Below, piece by piece: positions 31,427-45,000 of a stretch of DNA of 64,000 nucleotides (the first letter of the stretch is position 1; each line of letters opens with the position of its first letter). Position numbers and translations under genes: made by a program. Below the pieces are notes generated by a model. That model did no database searches. It had not been told where the DNA came from and saw nothing but the letters and a program-made list of their open reading frames with translations. Where the stretch lies: contig CM060732.1 of the NCBI GenBank assembly GCA_030704615.1, positions 46,977,053 through 47,041,052 of the forward strand. Direction: 5' to 3'. The DNA comes from Takakia lepidozioides. Lineage: Eukaryota; Streptophyta; Takakiopsida; Takakiales; Takakiaceae.

Positions 31427-34400
31427 ATGCAGCAGGGTGTGAGGGCTGTGGAGGCTTACAGGAGGTCGCTCCTTATCGATGGAGTGACTTCCGACGATGA
31501 TAGGATAGCGCCAGTGTACAAGCTGGATGAGATCTGTACGACGATTCGCACTTCGCCTGAGCTCGTGCGCGATTTTCTGGACCTTATCCTCAAGCGCCTA
31601 GATCATAAAAGTCCTTTGGTCAAGCAAAAGGTATGTCTATCTGTCTGAGCAACAGCTAGCTTCGAGCTCGTAATGAAGGAAAGCAAACTGCGATTATATG
31701 AAACCAAAGCCCCAAGACTACAAAAACTGCAATGCACTTAGTGGTTTTGAGGGAGATGGTCGCCAGATAGGCACTGAGCAGCGTTGGGTCAAGCTAAGCA
31801 TTGACTTGGGCAGCACAACATTACATTTCTGGGTGAAAGTATTAACCGTGGGCCAATGGGGCCACAGGAGAAGGCTAGTACAGATGATGTTACATCTTCC
31901 GGTCCTGACATAGAGGTACTACTAAGGTCAAGAAAGCAGAATTTGGAGTTGCTGGTGATCCCTTCGATATAGATATGTTTTGAGTTGCCAAGGCAGCTTT
32001 GGTTAATGCACAAAACTCCCTAGATAGATCATGAAAGCTGAGTGGGTTTCCTGGCAACTTGTGTCTGCTTTTCCTATATCTCAACAGGCCTTTTAGCTCT
32101 GAAGAGCATTCTGGTAATGCTATGCTAATGTAAGACTGATGGGTGTGGAAATTCTTGCATATCTTATGCACCTGAAAGTGTAAGTTCCTGCTGACACTGA
32201 TGTTGGAATGTGCAATTTTAAAAGGCGTTGAGGCTCATCAAAGTTGCAGCAGGAAAAGCAGGGCCAGATTTTAAGCGTGAAACACAGCGCCACTCATCTG
32301 CTGTCCGCAGCTTATTCCATTACAGGTGTGCAAGGAAACAATTAGAAAGACTTATACTTATGATGATAGTGTAAGCAATAATAAGTTAGAGCATGTACTT
32401 ACATCCACATTCGCTGCCTCTGACTCATCTGCTTCTGACTGTGGATTATTTGAATGGAACATTTGCTACAGGGGGCAGCCTGATGCGCTCAAAGGTGATG
32501 CCTTGAACAAGGCGGTGCGAGATACGGCTCATGAAGCTGTATCTGCTATGTTTGCGTCCGAAGAGAAAATTTCAGAGAGGCGTATTCAAGGCTTTGGGAG
32601 CTCCAACTTTGATATGCCTTTTCCAGATGAGAAAAAAACAATGTTCAGTGGTATGATGGGGTTTGGAAGCTCAACCATCCGCAGTAGTATAAGCATGATG
32701 AGTGGAGCTGGCAGTGGTGGAGGCAGCAATGGGGGCAGCAGCTACAGGTATGCTGCATAATGTTTTCTTGTGCTTTTCCTTCGAGGGAATTGGCATGGTC
32801 TCTATCTTCCTGAGCGTGTTTTTCAGTAAGAGGCAGAAGTCTTATAACTGGGGTGCTCACACTCAGGAACTCTTTAGAGGCTTTTGGAGAGGAAGGTTGC
32901 GAGGGTCTTACAATGCATGCTAGTTAGCTCCCCTTGCATGCCCATTTTTTCCCTGGAATTTTGAACGTGATTAATTAGGAGTCCACACAGCCAGTTTATG
33001 GTTGTTTGTTTGAACCCAGTTTATTGATCTCCCAGCAGTAGCATCAAGAGTCTGATCATAGTTCTTGACGATTCCTCCTTAATGCAGCCTCACACTGCTG
33101 TCAACTTGTGTGGAACTTTGATGTTGACTCGTCAATATTGGATCTCCCTTTTATGACATTGAACCTATCTTCAGGGAGCAGAGCTTACGGAGATCACTGA
33201 CTGCAGAACGAGAGACATTTCAAGAGGAAGGTGACTCAATGGATTCCCAAGTATCTGCTCCTTTTGATCCCAATGTGGAATATGGCAATGGAAGGGGATC
33301 ACACAGTGATGGGAAGGGAAACTCACAGGAAGCACGGCTACTGGATACAGTCACAGCACCAGGTGGTGTGCGTCTGCAACCCAGTCGTGACGCGATCCAG
33401 AATTTTCTTTCAGAAGCTGTGAAGTTGGATGCAGTAAAATTGGGCCATGCTCTGGAGGCAAAGCTGCAGGCTCATTCGTGGCAGGTGCACCTGGCTCCCT
33501 TCCACCCATTCGAAATGTGTGATTGTGGTCCCTGGGCTGTCACTTGTTTGCAGGGAGTAGGGTTATTACTCATTTGTCTGTCTATAACTACTATCTCTTA
33601 GACGGGAGCGTCAAGCTATTTACACTATTTAGATTTTTATGTTATTGGGGAACAACCCTTTTCTAATTTTATCACTCTCTGCATAGAGGTCAGGCCCCAA
33701 CCACCATCCACAATCATGCTTAAAGCCTAGTGACTTCATCTTTCTGGGGTCATGCTGGATCTTAATCTGTGTTGACAATGGGCTTCTAAGCCTGGGCATG
33801 GTTAGGCTTTGACGGTCGTGTTTGTTTAAGGTGACATGTGGCTGCTTGTCTAAAATTAATTTGGGTGTTATGGGGGTCTATGCTGAATATAAATGATTCC
33901 GAGTCTAGTATTAGTAGGCCCCCAGAAGTCTTAGTACACCACCAGAAGAATTGGAGTATCTTTCATTCACATAGTCATGTAGAAGCCCATCAGCAGTGCT
34001 CAGGCACTGATAAATGCATGAATTGAATCCCTACAGGCTTTGGGACGAATAATGTTGAATTGACAGCTGCTTCCTTGTGGAGGACTCATGACTGTCTCTG
34101 TTAGCTACTGAACTGAGAAATATGTAGGGCTTGGCCTTGGGATCTTTCTCTCTCCTGTTCAAGTTGGAATGTTGTATTGATCTTGTTTGATCAGTAAAAT
34201 AGGCTGAAGCTGACGCTGCTATGATGGGCATTGTGTTGTGCTACTCCAGGTTCGATTTAAAGCCATGTGTTTAGCTGAGGCTCTGGTAAAGCAGAAAGAA
34301 AGTAAGGTTTTTGGTACAATAGTTGCAATGCTTGAGGAGGATGCTGTGGCCATCCATGAGTGTGCACAATCACCACAGGCCTCCTTGAGGGAAAAATCCA

Positions 34401-37400
34401 GGAAGGTATGTTGAAGTATGTCTGTGATGCAAAAAATATGATTTTAAGGCTTGTAAGATTTGTGACTGAAACTGGTAGCACTACCTAGAGCATTGTAAGA
34501 TGGATCCATACTTTTGTGGCTTTGAGATTTCAAAAGATTTGGCGGAACATGTCCAAAAAAGAAAAATGTTTCACTAGTGTCTCTTGCCACTCCCATATGC
34601 TATATTCTTTCCCTGTTAATTTTCCAAGTTGCTGCTAAGTTCAAGCTGATGGAATAGCACAGTGTGCTCCCATTGGGAGACGTTGGTACTTTTACAATCT
34701 CTAGGGTTGTGAAATGCACGCAAATGTGCTCGATGGGTGATTAAGACCCAGTCTCTTTCAGGCATCCTCTCTGAGTAGTGATTTGGGGATAAGTTAGGCT
34801 TAACGTCTGTTCCATTCTTGAATGGGATTGCAGGTACTGGATTTGCTTGGGCTCGGTGACAAGGATGGGTTTCAAGAAGAGGGTGAGCACCCCCGAGGAA
34901 CTCTAGGCCGCATTCCTCCTCCACCGGGCTCGGCCTTGCCTCCTCCTCCCCCTCCCCCTCCTGTTGTGCTACCTGATCTGATTGACACTACGGAATTTGA
35001 CTTTCCAGTTGGATCTGGTGGATTGGAGGTAAGGTCTCTGTGCTTGACACCTTCTCACTGCCTTAAAGGCTCATGGAATGGCTAATCTTGTTGAATTATT
35101 GCAAGGAATTGTGATTGAAGCTCGCCTGCTGCAATGTGTTAGCTCCAGAAAGTACTCTGCAAAAGTAAAGGGTGCTAATAGTATTATTTGTCAACCCCAA
35201 AGGACGAGGCAACCCGTTTCAGATTGACAGTGGATAGAAATGAACCCTGAAGAAAAATGGTGCACATTAGGGAGGAGCACATGTGGGAATTTGCAGCGCC
35301 CTAAACTAGTAGAAGCTCCGCTCTCCAGAATTGCCCAGGGGGTAGGGGGCTGGAAAAGCACCAGTGAAATCCATGTGGCAGGCCAAATGGGCAATCCTGT
35401 AAATAACATCTAGGGCTCTAAATTTATCATAAGGCCTAAATTTCTGGACAAGGCACTATGTAATGTTACTGTGCACCTACTTATCAGAGGAATTAGAAAA
35501 CAAATATTAAGCCATGGGTGTATGGGAAGGAAGCAAAAATCTGACAATATATCCTCCAGATTTCACATACATAGGAATCTATCTCAATTTTTGAAATTTC
35601 AGTCTGATTTTTGGGGGAGACAATCCTTTAGGTGCCATATAATCAGATTGTGGGGGGCCTATATCTGCATCTAAAGATTGGGCCCCATTAGTTATTATAT
35701 CTCCTGAATGCAATGGTCAAATTGCCTTCACTTTTCACAAGATGCGGATGCACTACAATGCACATAAATATAAGGTTCATCCCTATGGATGATTGGGGAT
35801 AAAGAGTTACACCCTCGTCCAGGAGGGTATGCACCTTTTGCAGCGGGCCCACCAAAAGGGTGTCGGCCTTTAGGGGTTAAGCTTCCAGCTCGAGGAGTGA
35901 TACACTTCTGGACAATATTGGTTGTTACGTTTCTTTGTCAACCTAGACCTCCAGGTCATGGAGAAGGAAGTGTGCATTACTTCTTAAATATTTACTGAAT
36001 TATTGTTGGTGATTGCAGAGTGTACCCACTGTGGCAAAGCTAGAGGAGGCTTTGGGTGACACAACTGCAGTTACGTCTTCTGCTTCTGTGACACATGACA
36101 ACTTGTTTGGAGGATTTCAATGGTCTGATGATCCAGCTGAAATTATGAATGAAAGCGTGGGAGCTGATCCTTTTGCTGGCATGTCTCTGAACACTTCAAG
36201 TGCACCAGCTGCGGGGCCCAGTGCAGAGAGCAACTTGTTCTCAGGTCTTAATGTCGACAGTAATGCAGATGGCAGTCCTAATGGATTAGGTGAAGGCCTG
36301 GGTTCAACTGGGAGTACGAGCAGTAGCCTTTTTGAAGGTCTCACTGTCAGTAGTGGGGAGATGGCTGTCTCTGCTAGTCAAGCAGCCCCCTTGGATGGTT
36401 TGGTAGATTTGATGGGAGGGTTTTCAACAGAGAGTCCCCTAACTGACAATCATATGTCTGACACATTGCAAAGTTTGTCCACCCCCAATTTTTCCTTGCA
36501 GCAGCCTGTGGGTTCAGTTCCTGTACCTAGTTTAGGAAGCCATAGCCTGGCCAGTAAGCTGCCCGGAGGTAGCTTCCCACCCAGCCTCAATGGGGGAGGC
36601 TTCTTCAACCAAAGCCTTGGAGCTCAGATGCCCGAAGCAAACCTAGTGGTTCCTTTGCAAGTGCCAGCAGGTACTGTGCAGCCCCAGATGATATATGTGA
36701 ACCCGGCAGTACTTATGAACATGGGAATACCTGGTGGTGGTTTTCCACCTCATATGCTGCTACAGCAGGGATTTGCTCCTGGGGCTCTTGGATACAGCGG
36801 TATGAGCGCCGCATATGCACAACAACAGTTAGCAGCAGGTTTGGCAAGCATGCAGAGACATGGGATGGGGATGGACATGGGGCCCGGATCTGGATTGCAA
36901 GGCAACCTGAGGCCCGGAAGTGGTGCTGGGCTATCATATAATGATGGTTTTGATTTCTCAAGTGATGCAACACCCAGATACTCTGCTATTGAGACAAGGA
37001 AGGAAGACACAAAAGCGTTCGACTTCATTTCGGTATGTGCCTTGATCTTTCTAGGCTTCAATGCATCCACATTCCCAGGGTGTACAAGAGGGTTTGAGTA
37101 CTTGTAGGATACTTTGCACTTCTCGTACGCATATGAATTGAAGTCAACCCTGTGAAGAATTAAATCAATTCCACTTGTGTATACGTTTACTCCCTTTCTT
37201 GAATCACTGAACCTGATACTAACTGTCGATGTGATGGTTGAGGTTGTGGAATTAGTGAATATATTCAGAAAGAATCTCTGATATGGGGGTCTTTTCCTGA
37301 AAGTAAAGGTGACTGCATGTGAGCTCTAAGGTTACCTGACAGACATCGCTAGGTTAGACATGTAGAATGGGGGCCTCAACTACATTCCCATGGGAGCATT

Positions 37401-37606
37401 AAAGACACGATAAAGAAGGATTTTTGGGGCTCTTCAAAGAATAGCGGTGTCTGGTTCACTCACCAGTTCCACAAATATACCTAGGGACTTCTGCTTACTT
37501 GTCAGTAGAAGGAAAGTTTACCATTCTTTGCATGCGTCTCCTTACATTGAGGCTTGTCTTACAGGACCACGTCTCGGCTGTCTTGGGCCCAAAGAAGAGC
37601 AAGTGA
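31427..37606 (+). CDS. MTV1: MTV1, ENTH/VHS-type trans-Golgi clathrin adaptor
   Basis: Eight coding exons fit in phase: 31427-31630, 32225-32325, 32472-32747, 33175-33484, 34250-34405, 34834-35028, 36019-37032 and 37565-37606 (765 residues). The first three hold the ENTH-like domain (VESY-like VEAYRRSLL, DDDRIAPVYKLDEIC, KRLDHKSPLVKQK, ALRLIK, DALKGDALNKAVRDTAHE). Exons 4-5 hold the second conserved block (LLDTVTAPGGVRLQPSRDAI, SPQASLREKSRK). The long Gly/Ser/Pro-rich tail has NLFGGF, DPFAG, NLFSGL and LFEGL motifs of the kind that bind adaptor ears, and it ends FDFIS-DHVSAVLG. In Arabidopsis, MODIFIED TRANSPORT TO THE VACUOLE 1 works with AP-4 and clathrin at the trans-Golgi network in vacuolar sorting. 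The order and intervals of conserved blocks match that family closely. Confidence 0.92.
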
Positions 37607-39594
37607 TTGGATTGCACCAGTTCCTCTTTACTATCTCTAAACCCTTCAGTTCACCAGGTGTATTTCTAACCAAGGTTGTCATAGGTCTATAGAAGTGAGC
37701 CCTTAAAGTGAGGTCAATGACAGGTCCAGATGAACATTGTATGTCTGGGCAACAATGTACGTTGTTGCTAAGGAATCTGAGCTATAAACCCTCGGTTAAG
37801 GTATCGATCTAAGTTTACGTCCTTTTGTCATTGTCAAGATGGATTGTCTTGGAAGAGTGGTTGCATGTCATCCTGAAGTGCTTGAGCCACACGATCTTTT
37901 CATGAGAAGCTGAGGTTTGGTCTGCCTATTGATTGCAAGAAAGGAGAGGTGATGGCCTGCAAGACTGACTGCAAATGGTTGGTTGCAATCGGGATAGAGA
38001 ATAGGGCAAGATATCAGATCAAGCTTTATCCGAAAAGTCTAATTTCCCCCTCCTGGAAAGCCGCCCTTGTTGTCTCAGAACCTGCCCACCCAGCAGCGAT
38101 ATAAAAGTAGCTCTAGCAATCACTGTATCTTCCATTACGACAGCTGCTCCTCTCATCCCTCACAGCTGCTGTCCAGTTGAAACTGCTTGTAAGTTGGAGA
38201 ATGTTAGGCTCTGTAATGTGCAACTTAGTATCACTGGTGAGGTAGTACTGCAGTTAAGGGTAGGTTCACATGTACATGATCTTGATTTCATTCAGGGCGA
38301 TATTTCAAGACACGGAGAGGTACCCATGTTTCTTCAAGGAGCATTTCCTTGGGAAGGTACCTAATAGGTACCCATGATTGGTGGCAAAATGAAGTTGCCA
38401 CCGTATCTTTTATTAATTATGTAATAGTCCTTCACCTTTACGTGTGATATTAGACAGGTGCGTTTATGATGGGACATGCAACACTTCGGACTGCTGGTAA
38501 TGATCTCACATGACGCAAAGAGGCACAAGAGAGGAGATAAGGTAGCTCTAGAGATTTTGTTTCCTTTATAGATTTCTGGGCTTTGCTAAATGAGTCAAGT
38601 GAAGAGGTTTTATGATAAGGTTTGAATGGATGCGTGCCTAATTTCGACGATGATTTGGAACATGATAAAGTTATCTGTAAAGCACCGGAAACTGGGGGGT
38701 ACTCACTACTCATCTCGAGTTTGGCCAAAATAGGGGACGAGTTATGGAACTGGGGATCAAACTAATACAAAGAGAAAAAGCACAGGATGAAACTTGTCTC
38801 CTCACCAAAACTCAGGGTCGAATCAGTTTGGATTTTGCTCAGCTGCATGGGCGTGATGATTTGCACTGAGAGATGCACTGAGAGATGAGAGTGACGAAAA
38901 TAGCAGGATTTGTACCCAGTTTTGCAATGTTTGGCTGACACTATGTTTGTTTGCAGTCCACACCAGAGCACCTGGTTTATTTGGTGGGGTTAATGCCTCT
39001 TGTTCCCACAACCATTTTAGACTGGTACCCCTTGTCTTCTCTCTCAATCTCCAACTCCAACTGTCACCACACCTCCAAACTCAGTTTATTGGCTCTGTCC
39101 CGCAAGGGATAGAGGCATTGAGGCATCTTGCCTAGGCGGAGAACTAGGCTTGTCCATTAAGCCTAGTCTATGGAGGGTTGATGGGCATGATTCATGAAGC
39201 CTCGGAAGAAGTAAAAAACAACCACCCCAAAATCAGGGAAGGAAAGAGCTAGGAGAGAGCCTCTTGTGGCGGTGCCGCTTGTTGTTTAACCCGAGCTTGC
39301 TGATCTACAGTTCGTTGGACTAGTGTGCCATGGGAGTGATGAACTTCATAGAGTGCTTAGCGAGTTCACTTCAATTCTACTAGTAAGTATGTATAGAAAC
39401 ATTGAACACCTGGGCCTATTCCATGTTCTCAGTTTTTCTAAGAAATTGTCTGGATGAAAGCTTGGCACTGCCGCTGTAACTGGAAAATTTCTTAGCATAT
39501 GCTTTTCTTAGAGAATTGGTTGGGAAGGGCTGCTTATGTAGTCCCCGTTATGGCAACAGTTTAAGTCTGTGCTGTACACAGTAGAATTTTCTTG
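37607..39594. other. Intergenic between MTV1 and the hAT element
   Basis: Contains the MTV1 3' UTR. No gene, RNA or clear repeat was recognised in the rest. Confidence 0.4.
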
Positions 39595-39602
39595 GTTTGT
39601 TC

Positions 39603-41291
39603 CAGTGTTGGGCGGTTCTTGTATTTGCTCGGTTCCACAATTATTTCAAGAGACGGTTCCGGATCCGGTTCCGGTTTTTCTTATTGAGCGGTTCCGGTCC
39701 GGTTCCGGATCCAACTTTTAAATATGGGGGCGGTTTCGGTTACCACGGTTCCAGTTCTTATATATATATATATATATATATAATTTAATTAGATTTAAAA
39801 TATTTTATCAGTCCGGGAGATTAAATAGCAATGTATTCACATATTTGAACTAAAATCCAACGATTTTATTAATTTTCACTAACACAAAAAAAAACCAAAC
39901 AAAAATACTCTAAATAAACTGGTAGAAGAAAATGGGTAACATTTTATGGGTTGAAATTATCTGGCAAGTATTGGCATCTTCTAACATTTTCATTAATGAA
40001 CTTAGCCAAGATATCATGGAGCTGGAGATTGAACCCACGATCTCATGGCGTTGAAGCATTGAACATAGAATGTCATGGCCTTCAAGCATTGAACCTAGGA
40101 TCTCATGAGCTTGAGAGCATTAAAGAAGTTTTGCCATGGGCCCACCAGAAGGTTATGCCATGAACCTGAACCTGTTTTTATCCCCATGAGCCCCGGTTCT
40201 CCTGTTCTCACACCTAGCAGGAACCGCCGGTTCAGTTTTGTGCCGATCCCCATTGGCAAGTTCCGGTTCTGGGTCAGGTTATGCAGGAATGGGCCCAGTT
40301 CCGGTCGGGTTAACCTGAACCTGAACCGGCGGTTAACCTGGGTCCCGGCGGGTAACCGGTCCCCGCGGGTAACCGCCCAATTCCAGTGTTGTGTGGTTCT
40401 TGCCATATTGAAGGAACCTCGGGTTCCGGTTCTTGGTATATTAAAGAGACGATTCCGATTCTTTTTTATGAAGCGGTTCCAGTTCCGGTTCCAAAATTCA
40501 TGAGCAGATTCCGGTTCCGGTTCCGGGTATTTTTTGGGAAGGAACCGCCGGTTCCAGTTTCCGGTTCCGGTTCTCTATTTTTTGAATTTAAAAATATATA
40601 TTAAAATTTTGATCGGTTTTTATAAATCTGAAAATGATTTGTGAATCCCCATTAGTTATATTAAATATTTTGACCATGTTGAAAAGAAACAACACAACAT
40701 TCATATACAAATTTATGAAATAATAATAATGCAATGTAAGCGAGTATAAATCAAATGTGTGTAGAGTACACAAAAAAATCATTCTATCTCAAACAACTCG
40801 GCCTCTGCAATCAACTCCTCGTTGTCATCTAAGAGGACTTCCTCCGTGTTCAAAATCTCGTTCATGGAAGAGCTCACCAACACAAGAGAGACGAAACGTG
40901 TAATAAAAATAAAAATAAAAATAAAAAACCCATTGCCTACGCTGCTGCGGCCTCCCCTACACGCTGAGGCACTGCTCCCTCCCCCGTGCTGAAGTCGCAC
41001 TACTGCAGCAGATCACGCAGATTGGAGGTGAGAGACGACCGATCGCGGGAAAAAAAGAAAAAAAGAAAAAAAAAGAAAAGAAAACCCCTAGTTCTGGAAC
41101 CGGATCCGGAACCGCCACTGACCCCTGGTTCCGGTTCCTGGAAAAACCGTACCCGCCGGTTCCGGTTCTGGAACCAGCTCGTCCTGCTCCCCAGTTCCGG
41201 TTCCTGGGCACCGGTTTTGGTTCCAGTACCGGTTCCCAGGAACCGGAACCGCCGGTCCCAACCTGCCTAAGCGGGTACCCGCACAACACTG
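39603..41291. mobile_element. Non-autonomous hAT element, composite
   Basis: The left end CAGTGTTGGGCGG and the right end CCGCACAACACTG form inverted ends with one mismatch. The 8-bp direct repeat GTTTGTTC flanks both sides exactly (39595-39602 and 41292-41299), the hAT hallmark. Inside, a second left end (CAGTGTTGTGTGGTTC) begins at 40384 just after a broken right end (AACCGCCCAATT), so two related units are fused. Subterminal GGTTCCGGTTCC repeats fill both ends and run as GGAACCGG near the right end. No transposase frame is present. Confidence 0.85.
39758..39782. repeat. TA microsatellite
   Basis: About twelve TA units inside the hAT element. Confidence 0.9.
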
Positions 41292-41299
41292 GTTTGTTC

Positions 41300-41930
41300 C
41301 ACCTTGTCATATGGGCTGTCGCGGCCATCTGTGGATTTTGTAGTGTATTTTTTCTTCCTTCTTTCCATATGTGTTTTCTCGAGAAATGGAACGATGTTGT
41401 GAGCTTCCAAGGGAAATTTGACATCCCACCAATATTACATGTGGCCTAGTTTGCATAGTAAACATTCTCAGATCTGGACAACAACAAAAGAACTGTTTCG
41501 AAGTTTTCTAGTCTTCCCCAACGCTTTGGGCTGTGAAGCTCACAGTTCCTTGAACAAACTATAGAAGTCTTTGCAGTTGATCTATACTTGCCGGTCTTAC
41601 CGAGAGCTCTTGTCTAGCTCTTGTCCTGTGCAGGATTGTGCGCTGGAGCTTTCCACGGAGCTTCAACTGCACAGCTTCCGTTTGCAATGGAAGACGCTTC
41701 CACCCCAAGGTTACAGAATTCCTCCAAATGATTCAGGTCCAATATTCATGATGAGGCAAACAACAAGTACCTTTGCAACATATGAATAAGCAGAGAATCT
41801 GGTGAAACTATCCGTAATCGACCAAGATCTTGGAAAGTTGCGTGGATTTTGTTATGATCTCTACCTTGCATGATCTTAGTAGGGCTCCGAGGCTCGTTAT
41901 GATGGAGGAGTCACTCACTGCATACCAGAG
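41300..41930. other. 3' flank of the pyruvate kinase gene
   Basis: No gene recognised between the hAT element and the duplicated exon fragment. Confidence 0.35.
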
Positions 41931-41935
41931 CTCCG

Positions 41936-42025
41936 TAGGAGTCTCATCGACTGTGTCTGAATCAGTTGCCTGCTAAACCGACGTCCTTTTACTCAAGGAG
42001 TGGGATCAGGCCTATGCCAGAAAGA
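41936..42025 (-). pseudogene. Partial duplicate of the last pyruvate kinase exon
   Basis: On the minus strand, a piece resembling the start of the final exon (GLIPLL, then a degenerate copy of the DSDTTDEI part) lies about 260 bp downstream of the real exon, with stops. Matching words on the plus strand are CTCATCGACTGTGTCTGAATC here and CTCATCGGTTGTGTCTGAATC at 42223. Confidence 0.6.
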
Positions 42026-42091
42026 GCTCTCCTTTATATAAGAGCTCTCTTCTGAGAGTGTAGAACAGGAATTTGGGATATCAAAACTAAT

Positions 42092-45000
42092 TTAACTATA
42101 GCTATCCCTGACATCCATTATCTTGATGACCGAGGCTGCTCCAATACGATGGAGTGCTACGATGGCATCCCCTGGGCAACATAGATTCCGGCTCACTGCG
42201 TATTCAAGCGCTGAATTCAGGATCTCATCGGTTGTGTCTGAATCTGTCGCCTTCGCTGACCCTTCTGCCAAGAGTGGAATCAAACCCCTGCAAATATAAG
42301 CTCTGTTCGTGAGAACAAAACACACATCCAACGATTTGTTCGAAACTACGGATCTGTGGATCAATGTGGCAAGCTAATGCTCAGTCAAAAGTCCTCCCGC
42401 TTGGTTTGTATGTTTTGAAATTATGAACAGGCCACATTGCTTGGATACATTTACTTAAGCAACTGAAAACTGAACCTCGGCACTGCTTACAGGCCCCCTT
42501 AGGTGTTGTCAATCTTTCTTATGTGAATCCCTGGTGGTGACCCGAAACAGGGATTTTGTATAGGACACACCGTGACAGCAAAACTGGTACCTGCAAATAA
42601 GACTATGGCGGGCCGGGGACTCCTCACTGCACTGCCAAGTAAGATTGTCGGTGGTCATCACTGGAACAGCAACCGAAAGAATGGGAACAGAAGGCCGGTA
42701 CTTGGCCACCAGCTTTGCAGTGCTACCCCCCCGCGTAAGCACGACAATCAGAGCTGCTCGGACTTTGTTAGCAGTCCGGACAGCTGATGATGCCAAACTC
42801 TCCAAGGGGCTCATAGGTAAGGGGACGTTCCTCATTAACTCCTTGAATATGGACGAGTAGTCTAGAGAGGCCTCTGCCTCCTGGCAGATGCGTGACATGA
42901 TCCTCACAGCAATTTCTGGATATGATCCATTGGCTGTTTCTCCACTCAGCATAACACAATCCGTCCCATCAAGGACAGCGTTGGCAACATCAGTGGCTTC
43001 AGCACGGGTCGGACGGGGGGACTTTATCATGGACTCCAGCATCTGAGTAGCCGTGACAACCGGTTTTCCAGCAGAGTTACACTTGTAGATCATCATCTTC
43101 TGAGCAAGGAAGATTTTCTCAGTCGGAATCTCCATACCCAAATCACCTCTGGCTACCATGATCGCATCTGTTTCCCTCAAGATGTCATCGAAGTTGACAA
43201 GCCCTTCCTGGTTTTCCACCTACAACACGCAAAAGCAGGGCTTGAGAAGCAAAAATTCGTCCTTATTTTACCCAGCCATGCTGCGATGATGTAAGCTCTT
43301 GGTACATTTGTGGCATCCTTGTCCAGGCCCAACTTACACAACGTCTGCTATCATTATCGCACAATGCCAGACGGCCTTCCAGTTTTGAGTATTTAGGAGG
43401 ACCGTCACTCCCCGATTCCTAGCCTTGTGGATAGTCAGTCTCGACCTGACTGGCCCCATCTGTTTAAGCGCATCAGTGCAGTCAGTAGGTGAGATGTCCA
43501 ATGTGTTAAGACTTGCTCATTGAAAGAATTGCTTACAACAGGCTTGAAGATGGGGAGTCAAAGCATTACTTCACAGAAGTTGGGGTTGCCGTCTCCATTG
43601 ATCCTCAGCATTGATCGCACTGTAACTTGGTAGGAGTTTTCATTGAGATGCGAAGGCGGTGGGGTCAACCCAAACGTCTTGGCAAGTGTTCTCTTTGCTT
43701 TCGATTGCAACATCTATAATCTCTTCTCCATTATCTTTTTGCAGATTCAGAGTTATTCTCCAAGGAGCTTTGAGAGTCTAAAATGTCCCACCAAGGGATC
43801 TTCCTTACCGAGCCTAGGTTTATCCATGATGCAGGCCCCTCCCTCCTTACCACTGTAAACGTACTACCCTTGACACCATTATGGACAAGAAGGTCAGAGA
43901 CTGGATCATTTGAAAAGTGGACAGTTTAGTCCACCAATGTTCACAGGACTAGTTGAACACTTTTTGCATATGCAGCTACATGTAGTTGGCCTCTCACTGC
44001 TTCATATCTTCGCAGCTTGCCAAGCATTGCAAGTGGGACCGTCTCAGAGAGACCAAGACAAAGTTTCTATTTTCTCACTACAAACGGAAGCAACATCCCT
44101 CAGTGCCAGCAGAAGTCCACGTACCTGGCAGCACAATCTTGAACCTGCCCTGCCAACTCGTTCACTACATTCGCCATAGTTTTTCTAACCAGGAATTGAG
44201 GCTACGACGACAGAGTTTAAATGTGTATGTATATTATACCTTCGAGATAATTTGAATGGTCTTAGAAGCAGGGCCAAGCAATTCCTTGATGCTGACGACA
44301 TCGGAACCTTTCCGAACAAAGGAAGCAGCAATGAAATCAATCCGATTAGCAACTCCCCAAATCGTGATATCCTCGATATCCCTGGGAGTAAAGGTTGGCA
44401 GATCAACGACAATACCCGGCAAATTGACATTCTTTCTCTCCCCAAGGGTGGCCGTATTCTCACACCGACACTTCACCGTCCCTGCTCCGGTGTTACATTC
44501 CAGAACTGTAAGACTGATGGTACCATCCGAGCACAAGATCATGTTCCCAGGCTTCAGATCCACTGCAAGTTTCTGGTAGCTCATAGCTATCATGTTTTCA
44601 TCACCCAAGTGGTTGTAGTCAGTTGTAATCGTTATTTCTTTGTCTCGAATCAGCTTGACAGACTTCCCATCCTTCAACGCCCCCGTCCGAATCTCCGGAC
44701 CCTGCCAAAGAAATGCTTCACATGTGAATGCCTTCAGAATTGGAAGTAAGTCAATTTGAAGATCATGCTCATTGAAGTAGACATGGGACATCTGCGAAGT
44801 TTGTAAACCGGGTTAATATCTGCTCCATGTAGAATAAAGCAAGAACCTGTCAGGAAGTCCAAAAAGAGACAAAGAACAAACAAGAAAAACCCTAAGATTA
44901 GGAGCTCTAGAGTTTCAGATACGTGAGAAAATTAAAACTCGTCTCTTTCTCGTGCCAAGGCCATCTCATGCGACCTAAAAACCTGTCGAAAGACTAGAAT

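Noticed and set aside
40105-41424. Open frames rich in Phe/Arg/Pro/Gly/Ser in the hAT region
   Set aside because: They are translations of GGTTCC repeats in both directions, not a transposase.
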